Below are positions 1 through 7,742 of a DNA stretch of 64,000 bases, one piece after another. The stretch comes from JAJPKK01 sp963824905 (GTDB lineage Bacteria; Pseudomonadota; Alphaproteobacteria; Rhizobiales; Xanthobacteraceae). The stretch spans positions 372,001 to 436,000 of the forward strand of contig CAWGRH010000027.1 of assembly GCA_963824905.1 (NCBI GenBank), in the 5' to 3' direction. The position numbers and the translations under genes were made by a program. The stretch's first letter is position 1; each line of letters opens with the position of its first letter. The notes under the pieces were generated by a model. That model was given only the letters and a program-made list of their open reading frames with translations, had not been told where the DNA came from and searched no databases.

Positions 1-330
1 CTCGCGGCCGCCGGCGATCGGCGGATGGTCGTCGAGGAACATGCAGTGGGAGTAAGTGCCCTTGCGGCCCTGGAAGGTGACCGGGATGACCTGCCCGCTC
101 TCGGTGTAGTCGCCGAAACCCGTCGAGTCGGGCATGCGAATGAACTCGAAATTGACGAGCGGTGCCGCGACCTCGAGCGGCTCGGGGACGAGCTCGCGCA
201 GCTTTGCCGGGTCGGTGCGGTAGGTGACGATCAGGTACTCGCGATTGTAGAAGCGGTACGGCCCCATCGGAAAGGCCGGGCTCGTCAGCGGCATCGCGAA
301 AGCACGGCTGCGGACTTCACTCGCTTTCAT
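1..330 (-). CDS. adc: Acetoacetate decarboxylase, 3' part outside window
   Basis: The visible 110 codons begin MKASEVRSRAFAMPLTSPAF and continue with PYRFYNREYLIVTYRT and LVPEPLEV, the characteristic N-terminal half of acetoacetate decarboxylase, which converts acetoacetate to acetone and CO2. The start is set by AAGGAG seven bases before the ATG. The gene follows the patatin gene by 14 bp on the same strand, so the two are probably co-transcribed. With the phasin upstream this suggests polyhydroxybutyrate or ketone-body turnover. The catalytic lysine region lies beyond the window and cannot be checked. Confidence 0.9.
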   Translation of the reverse strand, partial: MKASEVRSRAFAMPLTSPAFPMGPYRFYNREYLIVTYRTDPAKLRELVPEPLEVAAPLVNFEFIRMPDSTGFGDYTESGQVIPVTFQGRKGTYSHCMFLDDHPPIAGGRE

Positions 331-344
331 CGCGACTCCTTGAG

Positions 345-1556
345 CTAGAGGGGACGGGGACCGGCCTCGATGATGATCTCCTCGGCGCCCTGTTCGTTGA
401 TGCCGAAGTCGAAGGTCTGGACACCTTGTCGCCGATCGGGAGGCTGCATCACCTCCGGATGCTTCAACGCGCGAGCAGCGTCCTGGTATCCGGCCTGCCA
501 ATGCTCCTCCATGGTCCGGCGGGAGAACTCGTAGTCCTTGGCCATTCCTTCGTACGCAGCCGAGCGATAGATCAGGTGAACGATGTTGAAGACCTTGTCG
601 TCCGCCTCCTCCCGGAGCAGCTTGACATCTTCCATGTCGAACATCTCGGCCGGCAGTTGTCGCACGACATTCGTGAAGGCCTGACGAAGCCGTTGCGCCC
701 GCTTGACGTGGTTGGTCCCGGCGCGGGTGCGGCTGGAAAACTGGATTTCCTTCTGACGCACCTCGGCATCGATGAGATTACGAGGCAGCTCGCCACGCGC
801 ACTCCACAGATCGACCTGGAAGGCGAGCGTGTCCTGCCGGGGCCGGGCATCGAACACCCATTGCAAGGGCGTGTTGGAGACGAGGCCGCCGTCCCAGAAA
901 TATTCCCCGTCGACCTCGGTCGCAGGGAAGCCGGGCGGCAGCGCGCCGCTCGCCATGATGTGCTCAGGCCCGATGCGGTGCGTCGTGTTGTCGAAGGAGA
1001 CGAAATTCCCGGACTTCACGTTCACGGCCCCGACGCTCAGACGGGTGCTACCGGAATTGAGGAGATCGAAATCGACGAGTTCCAGGAGCGTCGCGCGGAG
1101 CGGCGCGGTGTCGTAGTGGCTGACCGCATCGACCGGGCTCGACGGCAGCAGCATGGGATGAGGAATGCGGGGCGTGAAGAAATGCGGGGTCCCAAACAGC
1201 AGGACCTCGAACGCCCTGATCTGGTTGATGGCGCGGTGATAATCGTCGGTGACCGGCAGCGCCCTGAGGGAGGGCGGGGTGTTGAACAGGGAGTCGCTCA
1301 CCGCCTCCCAGAAGGCGCGCAATTTCTCGACCCGGCGCCCGGGCGGATTGCCCGCAATCAGGGACGAATTGATCGCACCGATCGAAATTCCTGCGACCCA
1401 ATCGGGATGAAGTCCAGCCTCGGCGAGAGCCTCGTAGACGCCGGCCTGATACGATCCCAATGCTCCCCCGCCTTGCAGCAGCAGGGCGATGCACTCGAAG
1501 GGGGGCCGGCTCCCGCCTCCCGAACCGTTGGTGCCGTCCGGCGCGCTCGCAACCAT
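345..1556 (-). CDS. Patatin-like phospholipase with DUF3734-type C-terminus
   Basis: A patatin-type acyl hydrolase. The oxyanion stretch LLLQGGGALGSYQAG, the nucleophile elbow GISIGAINSS and the second catalytic residue in DGGLVSNTP are all present, so the Ser-Asp dyad is intact. The last 130 or so residues (charged, with FSRRTMEEHWQAGY) resemble the DUF3734 tail found on larger rhizobial patatins. Predicted length is about 403 residues. I chose the ATG at 1556 because AAGGA precedes it closely; an in-frame GTG at 1589 would add 11 residues. It lies directly upstream of the decarboxylase gene. Its lipid or polyester substrate is unknown; a role near PHB granules is inference from the neighbours. 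Confidence 0.88.
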   Translation of the reverse strand: MVASAPDGTNGSGGGSRPPFECIALLLQGGGALGSYQAGVYEALAEAGLHPDWVAGISIGAINSSLIAGNPPGRRVEKLRAFWEAVSDSLFNTPPSLRALPVTDDYHRAINQIRAFEVLLFGTPHFFTPRIPHPMLLPSSPVDAVSHYDTAPLRATLLELVDFDLLNSGSTRLSVGAVNVKSGNFVSFDNTTHRIGPEHIMASGALPPGFPATEVDGEYFWDGGLVSNTPLQWVFDARPRQDTLAFQVDLWSARGELPRNLIDAEVRQKEIQFSSRTRAGTNHVKRAQRLRQAFTNVVRQLPAEMFDMEDVKLLREEADDKVFNIVHLIYRSAAYEGMAKDYEFSRRTMEEHWQAGYQDAARALKHPEVMQPPDRRQGVQTFDFGINEQGAEEIIIEAGPRPL

Positions 1557-1711
1557 TCCGTCCTTTCCGTCATTATGAGGCTGACGCACGCAGCCCGCCT
1601 CGCGTGACGCCAGCGCTCCCTTCTACACGCAAATTGTTGCAGTTCGGCTTAAGCGCAAGACGCGCAGCCGACGCGGCGGCTCACCGGCACGCACCGCAGC
1701 GCGCGACGGGC

Positions 1712-2059
1712 CTAGCTCATTCCCCTCGCCCCGCCGCCGTTCTTGAAGGGCGGCGTCATCGTCTTGAAGGTAGCCTGCTGGCCCAGCGCTGCGAGTTCCT
1801 TGGCCTGGGCGGTCAGCGTGGCGAGTTGATCGCGGGCGTGGCGCGTCGTGATCTCGACGGCGTCGGTCGGCGATTTCACCCGCGACAGCTCGCTCATGTA
1901 GCTCAGCACGGCCTCGTTGTTGACGCGGGCGAATTCGAGCAATTTTGCATTAAATTGTGCCGCTGCTTGCATCGCCGAAAGATAAGTGCCTTCCATGAAT
2001 TCCTTCGTCTTCTCGGCGGCGCTGTTCACCTGATTGAAGGGGTCCTCGTTGGTCGACAT
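1712..2059 (-). CDS. Phasin family protein
   Basis: A 115-residue helical protein with the phasin pattern: AEKTKEFMEGTYLSAMQAAA, then FNAKLLEFARVNNEAVLSYM and TRHARDQLATLTAQAKELA. Phasins coat polyhydroxyalkanoate granules and control their size. A strong GAGGAG site precedes the ATG. There is no signal peptide or membrane segment. It sits upstream of the patatin and decarboxylase genes on the same strand with a gap of about 155 bp, which may contain a separate promoter. Together they form a small polyester/acetoacetate group. Confidence 0.88.
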   Translation of the reverse strand: MSTNEDPFNQVNSAAEKTKEFMEGTYLSAMQAAAQFNAKLLEFARVNNEAVLSYMSELSRVKSPTDAVEITTRHARDQLATLTAQAKELAALGQQATFKTMTPPFKNGGGARGMS

Positions 2060-2355
2060 GTCACCGTCTCCTCAAAGTTCTGACTCAAAAAGCGGTTACG
2101 ACAGAGCATCAATCCAAGGCTCAGGCTTGCCTTCACGCCGTCAGACCGCTCCCGTCAGGCTGTCCCCCTGCCTGGAGGGGGACCCGAGGGTCGCTGCCGT
2201 GGTCTGAACCGCGGCTTGTCACGAAAGCCCACTCTGGCACTATGCGCGGGGCGACGCAACGCTCGAACCTTTCCGGCAGGAACGGCCCCGGTCGGCACGC
2301 ATGGGACGATGCGATCTCTCTCCGACATAGAAGCGCGGGATGCGGGCGGGATGCG

Positions 2356-3459
2356 ATGACCTGGTCTCGGCCAGCGACTTTCTGGATCGGCCTCGGCATC
2401 GTCTTCCTGGCCGCGCTGCTTCTGCTGCACGAGATCCTGCTGCCCTTCATCGCCGGCCTCGTCCTTGCCTATCTGCTCAATCCGCTGGCGAACCGGCTGG
2501 AACGGCTCGGGTTGAACCGGCTGATCGCGGCGCTCATCATCATCGGCGGCTCGGCGATCGCTTTCGTCGGCCTCCTCCTGCTCACCGTTCCCATCATCGC
2601 GCGCGAGCTCACCTACTTCCTCGACAACCTGCCGATCTACTTCCGCCAGCTCGAGGCGCTCACCAGTGACGAAACCCGGCCGTGGCTCAAGAAGCTCGTC
2701 GGCGAGGGCCTCGGCAGCGCCGAGCAGTCGATCGGGGAACTCGCGAGCCTCGCAGTCGGCTGGTTCGGGCGCGTGGTGCGCTCAGTGTGGTCGGGCGGAC
2801 AGGCGCTGATCTCGGTATTTTCGCTGGCCATCGTCACCCCCGTCGTCGCGGGCTATCTGATCTACGACTGGAACGACATGCTGGCGGCGATCGACAACTG
2901 GACGCCGCCGGCGCACCGCGCGACCGTCCGGGCTCTTGCCCGCGAGATCGACGACACCATCGGCGGGTTCGTGCGCGGCCAGGGTACGCTCTGCCTCATT
3001 CTGAGCGTGTTTTACGCGGTGGCATTGAAGCTTGCCGGCCTCAATCACGCGATCCTGATCGGCCTCGCCGCAGGCTTCATCAGCTTCGTCCCCTATCTCG
3101 GATCGCTCACCGGCCTCGTCGTGTCGACCTGCGTGGCGGTCGCGCAGTTCTGGCCGAACTGGATCGCCATCGTCGTCATCCCGGTGATCTTCCTCGTCGG
3201 CCAGGCGGTCGGGGACTACGTGCTGTCACCCTATCTCGTCGGACGGCGCGTCAACCTGCACCCGGTGTGGATGATCTTCGCGCTGTTCGCGTTCGGTTAT
3301 CTGTTCGGCTTCGTCGGGCTGCTGCTCGCGGTGCCGCTCGCCGCCGCCTGTCGCGTGCTGCTGCGCTTCGCGCTCGGTCAATATTACGCAAGCCCGCTCT
3401 ATTCGGGAAACCCGAGTGCGATCGCGAATCCGGGCGTGCCCCCCCTCCGCCGCCCGTGA
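2356..3459 (+). CDS. AI-2E family (PerM-like) transporter, altered 3' end
   Basis: A 367-residue multi-spanning protein of the AI-2E/PerM family. It opens with the hydrophobic pair around WIGLGIVFLAALLLLHEILL and FIAGLVLAYLLNPLANRLER, has the family's soluble middle (residues about 85-165) and ends with hydrophobic hairpins including GLAAGFISFVPYLGSLTGLV. The ATG at 2356 is preferred because the longer upstream frame is not conserved in character. The last codons read VPPLRRP and stop after a run of seven C at 3439-3445. One extra C would restore an ending PPPVKQTG with a stop at 3471-3473, matching the second copy of this 3' end at 5691-5957 (PPPVKKAG). So a one-base contraction has probably altered the extreme C-terminus. 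Confidence 0.85.
   Translation: MTWSRPATFWIGLGIVFLAALLLLHEILLPFIAGLVLAYLLNPLANRLERLGLNRLIAALIIIGGSAIAFVGLLLLTVPIIARELTYFLDNLPIYFRQLEALTSDETRPWLKKLVGEGLGSAEQSIGELASLAVGWFGRVVRSVWSGGQALISVFSLAIVTPVVAGYLIYDWNDMLAAIDNWTPPAHRATVRALAREIDDTIGGFVRGQGTLCLILSVFYAVALKLAGLNHAILIGLAAGFISFVPYLGSLTGLVVSTCVAVAQFWPNWIAIVVIPVIFLVGQAVGDYVLSPYLVGRRVNLHPVWMIFALFAFGYLFGFVGLLLAVPLAAACRVLLRFALGQYYASPLYSGNPSAIANPGVPPLRRP
3190..3404. repeat. 215-bp direct repeat, left copy
   Basis: Identical to 5691-5905 except for one base (A at 3228, G at 5729). It covers the last part of the AI-2E transporter gene. The two copies are offset by 2501 bp and bracket an insert of lower GC. Beyond 3404 the sequence is still alignable to 5906-6010 but clearly diverged. 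Confidence 0.95.
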
Positions 3460-3477
3460 AGCAGACCGGCTGAGCCG

Positions 3478-3522
3478 TCACCGCGCCGGGACGGAGTCCT
3501 CGGTGGAGCACCACCACAGCGG
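3478..3522 (-). pseudogene. Remnant C-terminus of a second copy of the 5962-6525 membrane protein
   Basis: Reading the minus strand, codons 3522-3478 give PLWWCSTEDSVPAR followed by a stop. This aligns without gaps to the C-terminus PLWWYTTKEAAPAK of the intact membrane protein at 5962-6525. The spacing from the restored AI-2E stop to this stop is four bases, the same as at the second locus. The homology ends abruptly at about 3522. It is a short diverged fragment, not a gene, and it marks one edge of a duplication or exchange event. Confidence 0.75.
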
Positions 3523-3641
3523 CCAGGGGGGTCAGTTTTTCGTGTCGCGTGACAGTTCGAGACGCCGATCGTCCATTTTGCGCCTTTCGACGTGCATTTC
3601 GTCAAAGGGCCAGAAGCGCGACGATACTGCCGACCCAATCC

Positions 3642-3926
3642 TTAGTGCGTTGAGCAAGCAGCTAGTGCGATGGCAAGTCCGGTCGCACCTAGATACGCCA
3701 CCATGTGAACCCACTCTCTGCGGACCTTTGCTGAGCAGGCAAGCGCTCCATAGACACTTGCGAAGCCTAGCTCAATTGCGGGGATCGGGTTCGTCGTTAT
3801 GCCATTGATAGCTTGTCTTATGATATCTTGCCAGAAAAGAAGGCTGAGTATCGGTTCGAATGCCGATCCGGGCAAGATGACCAGTGCAAGACTAAGGGTT
3901 GTAAAGTAAAGTTTCGACGACGACAT
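3642..3926 (-). CDS. Small hypothetical membrane protein
   Basis: A 94-residue frame starting MSSSKLYFTTLSLALVILPG with AAGGA about 11 bases before the ATG. It shows three hydrophobic stretches, around residues 6-25, 48-64 and 74-91, separated by a charged patch KVRREW. Base composition is lower in GC than the flanking core genes, as for the divergent ATPase gene. I do not recognise a family. The compact size, membrane segments and position in the insert would suit a small effector or an anchor partner of the ATPase, but that is only inference. It could also be a chance frame. Confidence 0.5.
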   Translation of the reverse strand: MSSSKLYFTTLSLALVILPGSAFEPILSLLFWQDIIRQAINGITTNPIPAIELGFASVYGALACSAKVRREWVHMVAYLGATGLAIALAACSTH

Positions 3927-4135
3927 AATTGCTGGTCCTTCCGATCGTCCCGACGGCCGAATTGCCATCGGGGATTCGGACCTGGGTCCTGACGACGGAA
4001 GGATCGGCGCTGAACAAACGCGAAGCTGGGAAGGATTTGGAAGAGCTGGATTTACGGCCGGAAGAGTTGGGAAGAGCAGGCGCCGGTAAGCCTAGGCGTC
4101 AAATACTTGCCAGTGGACCATACTGAGTAGCAAGC

Positions 4136-6136
4136 ATGGCCATCAATACGACCAAAATTAGCGTTGCCGCCAGACAGTTTCTCAGAGCTTCGATGCGACC
4201 GGAGATGCGGTTCGTCAATGCTGGTTCAAGCATTGCGCGTAATATCGAGGTTGAATTAGTTCGCCGTATAGAGCACGATCCAAAACGCGTAACCCTACTC
4301 ACTTCTGCGGCAGGTGATGGAAAAACAACGCTCATCTATCGCCTTGCTCAAACTTTCTTCCAAAAGGGTTGGCGTGTGCTCATTTCAGAGGAGTGGCAAA
4401 GTTTTCCAAGGTTCGAAGGTGATTTCACCAGAGATGTTCGCCGAGCCACTGTACTTATGATAGATCGTGCGGATGAAATTTCGAATTTGGGTCCGTTGTA
4501 TGTTTGGATTGCCCGAAACCCTAGCCTAAGAATTGTGCTGACTTCTCGTGAGATTGACTGGCAAAACCGTGGGCACACTCTGAGTGATGCTCGTTTTCAC
4601 CACATCCGTTTGCCGAGGCTTGAGATCGACGGCGAAATTACATCTCTCGCAGACCTATTCATCAAATACAAGGATCCCGACATAGGAAGGCACATACTCG
4701 GCAAACTCTTTGGATTTGACGAAAGCGGGCTAATCCTCAACACGTTTGAGCTTGAACGCAAGCTTGAACAAATTCTGCGAGCAGCGATACGCCTCACCAG
4801 AGAATCAGGGCAACTATGGCACAAAAGCGTTTCGACAAACTATCTCGATGAAATGCTGCAATTTTGGTGGCGTTCTCCCCACGTTCCGGACACGAGCGTT
4901 GGTAGGAGTCTTTTTCAGGCAGTCCTGCGAGCGTATGGAAATTTCGACAACGACATGCAGCGCGGCAGCGTACTTCTAACGCAGTGGGCTATTTTAGAAG
5001 ATGAGGCAGGCAATAATGGAGATTTTACCAAAGAGTTCTCTGCGCGCTGGCTGTTCAAGAAGGCCTATGAACTGAATAGTAATAACCGACACGCTCTCAA
5101 TGCCTGGGGCATCTTGGAAGGTAAGTCGGGCAACGCCGGCGATTTTGCCAAGGAGTTCTCTGCGTGCTGGCTGTTCAAGAAGGCATTTGACATTGTTTGG
5201 CATAGAAGCGAGCCGAATCATACTATGCTGTTTATCAGGGGGCGCTACTTGGCCTCGATAGGTGCATTCAATGATTTCGATGGCAAGCGCGGCGCAAGAT
5301 CATACTTCGAGGAAAGTCTAAAAAATGGCGGCTCCAAACGTAATATCTACAACAAATGGACTGAACTCGAACTTAACAATGCAAGTCGAGAGGCCGCTTC
5401 CGAGGAAAAGAGCACAATTCGGAAGATTTTAGCTGATGCGATTGAGCAGCTTGGCAATGGAAAAGTATCGCTGGGCCTTCGCTTAAGATTAGCTGAGTTG
5501 GAGGCCAAGCTCGGGAATGTCGGAACGGAAAATCAGGCTCAAAGCGCCAGATCGCTTCTAAGACGGTGCACTTTGGACTTCCCTGATGCCAGGAATGTCC
5601 TGACGAAGTGGATAGAAATTGAACGAGTTTACGGAGACGCTGATGCAATTGGTAAATTAGAGGCTGAAGCTCAACGCCTATTCGAAAGAGTTCCTCGTCG
5701 GCCAGGCGGTCGGGGACTACGTGCTGTCGCCCTATCTCGTCGGACGGCGCGTCAACCTGCACCCGGTGTGGATGATCTTCGCGCTGTTCGCGTTCGGTTA
5801 TCTGTTCGGCTTCGTCGGGCTGCTGCTCGCGGTGCCGCTCGCCGCCGCCTGTCGCGTGCTGCTGCGCTTCGCGCTCGGTCAATATTACGCAAGCCCGCTC
5901 TATTCCGCGGCTCCGGCGCAGGGCGCAAATCCGCCTCCCGTGAAGAAGGCGGGTTGAGCTCTCACTTCGCCGGAGCGGCCTCTTTCGTGGTGTACCACCA
6001 CAGCGGCGCTCCGATCCCGACCACGACGGTGATGACGAGCGCGATCAGCAGCGCCGATTGCTGCAGCCAGGCGATCGCCGGTACCCCGAGTGCCAGGATG
6101 ATGCCGACGAGGCAGACGCGCCATGCGGCGATGTGA
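4136..6136 (+). CDS. STAND-like P-loop ATPase with TPR-like repeats, 3' truncated and fused to junction sequence
   Basis: The native part is codons 1-518 (to base 5690). Residues 57-65 form a Walker A motif SAAGDGKTT, residues 106-114 a Walker B VLMIDRADE, and 135-142 a sensor-like segment LTSREIDW. From about residue 280 there are helical repeats of 40 residues, two of them nearly identical (281-313 and 321-353, both ending WLFKKA). This layout resembles STAND NTPases, including those linked to SIR2 or other effectors in phage-defence proteins; no effector domain is visible here. Codon use is AT-richer than the neighbours, suggesting transfer. After base 5690 the frame runs through the duplicated AI-2E DNA in the wrong frame and then antisense to the next gene, so the last 148 residues are junk. 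No good ribosome site precedes the ATG, so the 5' end may also be incomplete. Confidence 0.65.
   Translation: MAINTTKISVAARQFLRASMRPEMRFVNAGSSIARNIEVELVRRIEHDPKRVTLLTSAAGDGKTTLIYRLAQTFFQKGWRVLISEEWQSFPRFEGDFTRDVRRATVLMIDRADEISNLGPLYVWIARNPSLRIVLTSREIDWQNRGHTLSDARFHHIRLPRLEIDGEITSLADLFIKYKDPDIGRHILGKLFGFDESGLILNTFELERKLEQILRAAIRLTRESGQLWHKSVSTNYLDEMLQFWWRSPHVPDTSVGRSLFQAVLRAYGNFDNDMQRGSVLLTQWAILEDEAGNNGDFTKEFSARWLFKKAYELNSNNRHALNAWGILEGKSGNAGDFAKEFSACWLFKKAFDIVWHRSEPNHTMLFIRGRYLASIGAFNDFDGKRGARSYFEESLKNGGSKRNIYNKWTELELNNASREAASEEKSTIRKILADAIEQLGNGKVSLGLRLRLAELEAKLGNVGTENQAQSARSLLRRCTLDFPDARNVLTKWIEIERVYGDADAIGKLEAEAQRLFERVPRRPGGRGLRAVALSRRTARQPAPGVDDLRAVRVRLSVRLRRAAARGAARRRLSRAAALRARSILRKPALFRGSGAGRKSASREEGGLSSHFAGAASFVVYHHSGAPIPTTTVMTSAISSADCCSQAIAGTPSARMMPTRQTRHAAM
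5691..5905. repeat. 215-bp direct repeat, right copy
   Basis: Matches 3190-3404 at 214 of 215 positions. It begins immediately after the last native codon of the ATPase gene, so the ATPase gene is cut exactly at the repeat edge. Confidence 0.95.
5691..5957 (+). pseudogene. 3' fragment of an AI-2E family transporter gene
   Basis: In the reading frame of the transporter this stretch encodes FLVGQAVGDYVLSPYLVGRR through to PPPVKKAG and a stop at 5955-5957, that is the last 88 residues of the permease. It has no start of its own. It continues naturally into the convergent membrane-protein gene that ends at 5962, so this right copy looks like the native 3' end of the permease locus. The intact gene at 2356-3459 carries a diverged version of the final codons. 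Confidence 0.85.
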
Positions 6137-6525
6137 ACGCCGGCGGTGAAGGTGCCGAGCGCGAGCAGGGTCAAGACGTAGAGCGCACGCGAGTCCGTGC
6201 TCATCGTCTGTCCGACGTCGGCGATGTAGAGCAAGTTCATGGCGCCGAGCACCGCTGCCCAATGAAGCGCCTGCGACCATACGAGATGCAGTCGCTCATC
6301 GCGGTCCCGGGTCGCGGGCCAGCGCGTCACCACGCAGACGAGGCCGATGAAGGGACCGAGCACGAACCAATAGACCGTCATCGGCGTGCGGGTGATACTC
6401 GTATAGGCGACGCCGAACAGCGCGAGTACGAGGATCAGGAGATACGGCCACTCCCTTTTGAGAAAGCCAAGGAGCGGCTTCGGCCAGGCTTCGGGCCGAT
6501 GTTCAACGGGCGGCACGTCGGTCAT
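5962..6525 (-). CDS. Hypothetical integral membrane protein
   Basis: A 187-residue protein with a short cytosolic start (MTDVPPVEHRPEAWPKPLLG) and about six hydrophobic segments, for example WPYLLILVLALFGVAYTSI, VYWFVLGPFIGLVCVV and LIALVITVVVGIGAPLWW. I do not recognise a named family. It is convergent with the AI-2E transporter 3' end, four bases apart, an arrangement echoed by the diverged remnant at 3478-3522. This shows that the pair is an old, conserved neighbourhood. Function unknown. Confidence 0.75.
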   Translation of the reverse strand: MTDVPPVEHRPEAWPKPLLGFLKREWPYLLILVLALFGVAYTSITRTPMTVYWFVLGPFIGLVCVVTRWPATRDRDERLHLVWSQALHWAAVLGAMNLLYIADVGQTMSTDSRALYVLTLLALGTFTAGVHIAAWRVCLVGIILALGVPAIAWLQQSALLIALVITVVVGIGAPLWWYTTKEAAPAK

Positions 6526-6645
6526 TTCGGCGCCCTGAAATTACGCGACCGGCGCTGCGGCCGCGATTCGCACGAGATGCATGCAGCTTCCGGAACTGCG
6601 CTCTGCGGCCAACGCGCCGCGCGCTCCGTCAGCTTTTCCCCGAGC

Positions 6646-7098
6646 TCAAGAGATGCAGCGTCCGATGACATGGGCCATGCGCGGCGCCGCATAGGGGCTG
6701 AACGCGCCCTCGCATCCGTCCGGCATTGCCTCGTGCTGCACCGGAGCCTTGGTTTCCGGCTCGCGCGCCACCGGCGCCGTCGGCTTGCGGGCACCGCGCT
6801 TCGCGATTGTGGTGACGTGGCTGACTGGATCGGCCCGGAAGATCACCTGGCCATCGCGATCGCGCAAGGTGATCGCCGCATCGAGACGCCCGTTCACCTC
6901 GACGTCGATCATCGGCGCATCGGCGCCGATGCCAAACGGACGGGCGATCTGGCTGCCCTTGTGGGCCCGCTCGACCGAAACGACGGCCGGCACCGGGTCA
7001 TCGATGCGCGGGGCGCCCGCATAGAGACTAGCGCCCGCCCACGCACCGAGGGGAATTGCGCAGATGACGGCGGGGATCACCTGAAACGCCAACCGCAT
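6646..7098 (-). CDS. Hypothetical exported protein
   Basis: A 150-residue protein that begins MRLAFQVIPAVICAIPLGAW, a likely signal peptide or single N-terminal membrane anchor. The remainder is polar with a hydrophilic, lysine- and proline-rich middle and three cysteines or fewer near the C-terminus (DGCEGAF, GRCIS). GGGAGAG lies before the ATG. It resembles short exported proteins common in Bradyrhizobium relatives. No motif allows a function call. Confidence 0.65.
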   Translation of the reverse strand: MRLAFQVIPAVICAIPLGAWAGASLYAGAPRIDDPVPAVVSVERAHKGSQIARPFGIGADAPMIDVEVNGRLDAAITLRDRDGQVIFRADPVSHVTTIAKRGARKPTAPVAREPETKAPVQHEAMPDGCEGAFSPYAAPRMAHVIGRCIS

Positions 7099-7183
7099 GA
7101 CACTCTCCCAGAAAAATCAGGCTCGTTGTTTTTGACTCGGTTGTTCACTTAAAGGTTCGAAGACTCCGCGAACCGCGGGTCGA

Positions 7184-7687
7184 TTACCGGAAAAATCCCC
7201 CACCGCCGAAGCCGAAGAACGACCCCTGGTTCTGGCGGTAGCGCCGCGCCGAGCCGTCGTACGCGTAGGCATTGCTCGGAACGGCGGACTTGGTGCGGGC
7301 CGCGGTGCGCGCCTTGGCGGGCGGGGTCGTGACGGGCGCCGGGTCCGGGGTCGCCGAGGCGGCTGCCATATTATCGCTCTCGGGCGAGGGGGCAGCAGCG
7401 CGGCGGATCGCCGGGTCGACGCTCAGACCGACCGTTATGGCTTGGGTGCCGGTTTGCGCACCCGCGCGCTTTGCTTGATCACCGTCGGCGCGGGGCGCGG
7501 TCCAGTCCAGGCACTTGCGATCGGCATTCGGCCAGGACTGCATGCTGCACGGCACTGCGGGGGGGTCGGCAACGCGGGCGACTGCCGTGCGGGCTTCGGG
7601 TGCCGGTGAGAGCAGGCAAAGCCCGGCATATCCGCCGACCATTCCGCAAACGAACAATCCCGCAATCGAACCAGCAAACGAACTCAT
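7184..7687 (-). CDS. Hypothetical membrane-anchored protein with Gly/Phe-rich tail
   Basis: 167 residues starting MSSFAGSIAGLFVCGMVGGY, a single N-terminal membrane segment. It is followed by a Pro/Ala-rich linker with two cysteines (VPCSMQSWPNADRKCLDW) and a tail ending in FFGFGGGGFFR. The start at 7687 is supported by GGAGAG eight bases upstream; longer in-frame starts would overlap the ProQ-domain gene. It lies 55 bp downstream of that gene on the same strand. No known domain is recognised. Confidence 0.6.
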   Translation of the reverse strand: MSSFAGSIAGLFVCGMVGGYAGLCLLSPAPEARTAVARVADPPAVPCSMQSWPNADRKCLDWTAPRADGDQAKRAGAQTGTQAITVGLSVDPAIRRAAAPSPESDNMAAASATPDPAPVTTPPAKARTAARTKSAVPSNAYAYDGSARRYRQNQGSFFGFGGGGFFR

Positions 7688-7742
7688 CAAACTCTCCCTC
7701 CACCGGCGCCAGGAAGGCCTCCGGCCCCCCAAACTCACCCAC

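Noticed and set aside
426..1607. A 393-codon frame antisense to the patatin gene
   Set aside because: Typical high-GC antisense frame; Arg/Asp/Gly-rich without domains, while the patatin motifs on the other strand are complete.
3520..3600. GGGGGGTCAG stretch at the left edge of the insert as an insertion-sequence end
   Set aside because: No matching inverted end at the right edge and no transposase in the insert.
3929..4126. A 65-codon plus-strand frame (TTG start) just before the ATPase gene
   Set aside because: No ribosome site, no domain, and it overlaps the divergent small membrane gene's 5' region.
5694..6136. C-terminal 148 residues of the ATPase frame as a real domain
   Set aside because: They are the wrong-frame reading of duplicated permease DNA followed by antisense of the next gene.
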